Origin: JAJDTT01 sp022827025
GTDB taxonomy: Bacteria; Acidobacteriota; UBA6911; RPQK01; JAJDTT01
Length of the DNA stretch: 64,000 bases
Reading direction: 5' to 3'
NCBI GenBank assembly: GCA_965203535.1
Contig: OZ241897.1
Span: 248,001-312,000 of the forward strand
A model generated the notes under the pieces. That model was not told the origin of the DNA. It ran no database searches and was given only the letters and a program-made list of their open reading frames with translations. How positions within the stretch are numbered: position 1 is the stretch's first letter; every line of letters begins with the position of its first letter. Both the position numbers and the translations under genes were made by a program. Below are positions 62,467-64,000 of the stretch, in pieces.

Positions 62467-62720
62467 TTGGGCAAACCTCGATCATCGTAGAGCAGGTCAC
62501 CGTGATCCGTAGCCGAGGGTCCCGGCGCCATTAAACGAGAGCAGCGTTGTCCGATGGCGTGGAGTTCTCGAACCAAGGCATCGGAACTGCGGCGGTGGTT
62601 TTCTCGCTCAAGCCGTTCGCGTAGCGCAGTAGTGATTGCCCCCGTCATGGTTTCGCCGGTCAGGCGGGCAAGTGTGCGAGCCAATCGGCAGGTTTCCTGA
62701 TTCTTGATGTTGAGGCCCAT
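62463..62720 (-). CDS. vapB: VapB-type antitoxin (PSK family)
   Basis: An 85-residue protein beginning MGLNIKNQETCRLARTLARL, with TGETMTGAITTALRERLERE, the ribbon-helix-helix PSK/VapB pattern that accompanies this VapC subfamily. AAGGGA lies upstream of the ATG at 62720; a longer open frame to 63299 lies in the opposite-strand gene and is not real. It should repress the operon through the inverted repeat upstream. Confidence 0.87.
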   Translation of the reverse strand: MGLNIKNQETCRLARTLARLTGETMTGAITTALRERLERENHRRSSDALVRELHAIGQRCSRLMAPGPSATDHGDLLYDDRGLPK

Positions 62721-62742
62721 GGTATTCCCTTGTAGAGAAAAT

Positions 62743-62769
62743 GGTAGAAGAATGCCAACTATTTCTACC
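62743..62769. promoter_or_regulatory. Likely VapBC operator
   Basis: GGTAGAA and TTCTACC form a perfect 7-bp inverted repeat with a 13-base spacer, 23 bases before the vapB start. This is the usual arrangement for VapBC autorepression; binding is inferred. Confidence 0.45.
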
Positions 62770-62858
62770 CTAGTCGAGCCCGTGCCGTCAACTGCACCCG
62801 GGTCGCTGAATCTTGCCAGATGACACCGCCTTGGCCCAAAATGGCGGTGGATCCCACG

Positions 62859-64000
62859 ATGAAAGTTCGATCCGGAACCCTCCTCATTCTGATCCTGGCC
62901 GCCTGTCCTCTGCTGGGCTGGCGCCAGGATGACGCGACGCCCGACGGGGCGCTGCTTTTCCGGGAGACCGTCCGGCCAATAATCGAGAACCGCTGCCTGG
63001 CCTGCCACAACCAAAAGGTTCGCAGCAGCGGCCTCTCGCTGGAGAGCCGCTTGGAGATCCTCACGGGGGGAAGCCGGGGTGCGGCCGTTCTGCCCGGAGA
63101 CTCGGAGCAGAGCCGGCTGATCCAGGCGCTGGCCCATTCGTCCGATCTGAACATGCCCCCGGGCGGAAAGCTGCCCGAGGTGGAGATCCAGGCGCTGCGT
63201 CAGTGGGTGGCGCTGGGGGCTCCGTGGGACGATTCGGGCGATGCCGGCAAGGGGGGTCACTGGTCCTTTCAACCCGTCCGTCGGCCCGCGCTGCCGCACG
63301 TCTCCGATGCGCGGTGGGTCCGCTCACCCGTCGACAATTTCATCTTTCAACGGTTGGAGGAGGAGGGGCTGGAACCGTCCCCCGAAGCCTCCCGGATCAC
63401 GCTGCTGCGCCGCCTCAGCCTGGATCTTCTGGGCCTGCCGCCCTCGCCGGACGCCGTCGACCGATTCCTGGCGGACACCCGCCCCGGCGCCTACGAACGG
63501 CTCGTGGAGCGTTTGCTGGCTTCGCCCCACTACGGAGAACGCTGGGGCCGGCATTGGCTGGACGTGGCCCGCTACGCCGACTCGGACGGGTTCTCCGACG
63601 GACCCCGCCAGATCTGGATGTACCGCGACTGGGTGGTCCGCTCCCTGAATCAGGATCTGCCTTTCGACCGGTTCGCCACCCAGCAGTTGGCGGGCGACCT
63701 GGTTCCGGATGCGCCCAAGGAACAGATCGTCGCCACCGGATTCCACCGCAACACCCTCCTGAACCTGGAGGGGGGCATAGACGTGGAGCAGTATCGGGTC
63801 GAGCGGGTCGTGGACCGGGTCGAGACCACCGGGGCCGCCTTTCTGGGCCTGACCGTCGGTTGCGCCCGCTGCCATGATCACAAGTACGATCCCGTCTCCC
63901 AGAAGGAGTTCTTCCAGCTCTATTCCTTCTTCAACAACATCGAGGAGAGGAGCCCCGAACTGGAAAAGACGGACCGGCCGCGGCACTGGCCCTTTCTGGA
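62859..64000 (+). CDS. PSCyt1-DUF1549-(DUF1553) protein, 3' end missing
   Basis: The frame is open to the window end (about 380 codons). A leader (SGTLLILILAACPLLGW) is followed by a PSCyt1 haem site (NRCLACHNQKVRSSGLSLE), a PPGGKLPEVEIQALRQWVA segment, a DUF1549 block (ITLLRRLSLDLLGLPPSPDA, RWGRHWLDVARYADSDG) and a second CxxCH in CARCHDHKYDPVSQKEFF. It parallels the gene at 54.8-57.4 kb, and the missing part should be DUF1553. In-frame ATGs at 62820 and 62841 are alternatives. The next gene would be expected to be a DUF1501 partner. Confidence 0.88.
   Translation, partial: MKVRSGTLLILILAACPLLGWRQDDATPDGALLFRETVRPIIENRCLACHNQKVRSSGLSLESRLEILTGGSRGAAVLPGDSEQSRLIQALAHSSDLNMPPGGKLPEVEIQALRQWVALGAPWDDSGDAGKGGHWSFQPVRRPALPHVSDARWVRSPVDNFIFQRLEEEGLEPSPEASRITLLRRLSLDLLGLPPSPDAVDRFLADTRPGAYERLVERLLASPHYGERWGRHWLDVARYADSDGFSDGPRQIWMYRDWVVRSLNQDLPFDRFATQQLAGDLVPDAPKEQIVATGFHRNTLLNLEGGIDVEQYRVERVVDRVETTGAAFLGLTVGCARCHDHKYDPVSQKEFFQLYSFFNNIEERSPELEKTDRPRHWPFL

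Overview
Organism and general character. This is a high-GC bacterial chromosome segment with no rRNA or tRNA gene that I could recognise. A very long TonB-dependent receptor with an N-terminal carboxypeptidase-regulatory-like domain, several DUF1501 / DUF1549-DUF1553 / DUF1552-DUF1592 secreted cytochrome-type sets, HpaI-type aldolase, phytanoyl-CoA dioxygenase and many VapBC-type modules together suggest an Acidobacteriota-like organism, with Planctomycetota or a related free-living or host-associated lineage as the alternative. This is inference from gene content; no marker gene in the window settles it.

Layout. 1-8.1 kb: a truncated serine hydrolase, then a polysaccharide block (two GT2 glycosyltransferases, Wzt-like ATPase, Wzm-like permease) split by a type II restriction-modification pair. 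8.2-15.3 kb: metabolic and orphan genes (HAD hydrolase, nitrilase-superfamily amidase, SDR, SPL-like radical SAM, small ATPase), a 14-codon mini-ORF with a near-perfect Shine-Dalgarno, a PIN/Phd toxin-antitoxin pair and a PhyH dioxygenase. 15.4-22.8 kb: TonB receptor, SGNH-like protein, sugar epimerase, AtoE-type transporter. 22.8-33 kb: repeat-rich region with a 162-bp palindromic MITE-like element, GC-rich hairpin arrays, a DUF1501 protein, a BNR sialidase-like protein, an OmpA/PKD tandem-repeat surface protein, an aldolase, and an intact IS1634-type insertion whose ends and 6-bp target duplication can be read directly. 33-38.6 kb: MsrA, a DUF1552-DUF1592 pair, a PhyH remnant and a STAS protein.

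38.7-50.1 kb is the most unusual part: a three-gene, same-strand unit with gaps of about 40 bases, encoding a monomodular reducing polyketide synthase (KS-AT-DH-degenerate MT-ER-KR-ACP, no thioesterase), a radical SAM protein of the B12-associated type, and a single protein fusing a thioester/fatty-acyl reductase to a PAPS sulfotransferase. Read together they suggest a fatty-acyl chain built on the PKS, perhaps methylated by the radical SAM enzyme, released reductively and sulfated. A cyclopropane-fatty-acid-synthase-like methyltransferase 11 kb away may or may not belong.

50.4-64 kb: toxin-antitoxin modules (VapBC, CopG-PIN, MazEF, VapBC) around the CFA-synthase-like gene, a second MITE copy, a broken HigA-type antitoxin, Uma2, OsmC, a DUF1501 plus DUF1549/DUF1553 pair, a beta-propeller glycosidase-like protein, and a second DUF1549/DUF1553 gene cut by the window end. 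The window carries five intact toxin-antitoxin pairs, at least two toxin-antitoxin remnants, and at least four families of dispersed palindromic repeats, so it reads as an accessory, actively rearranging region.
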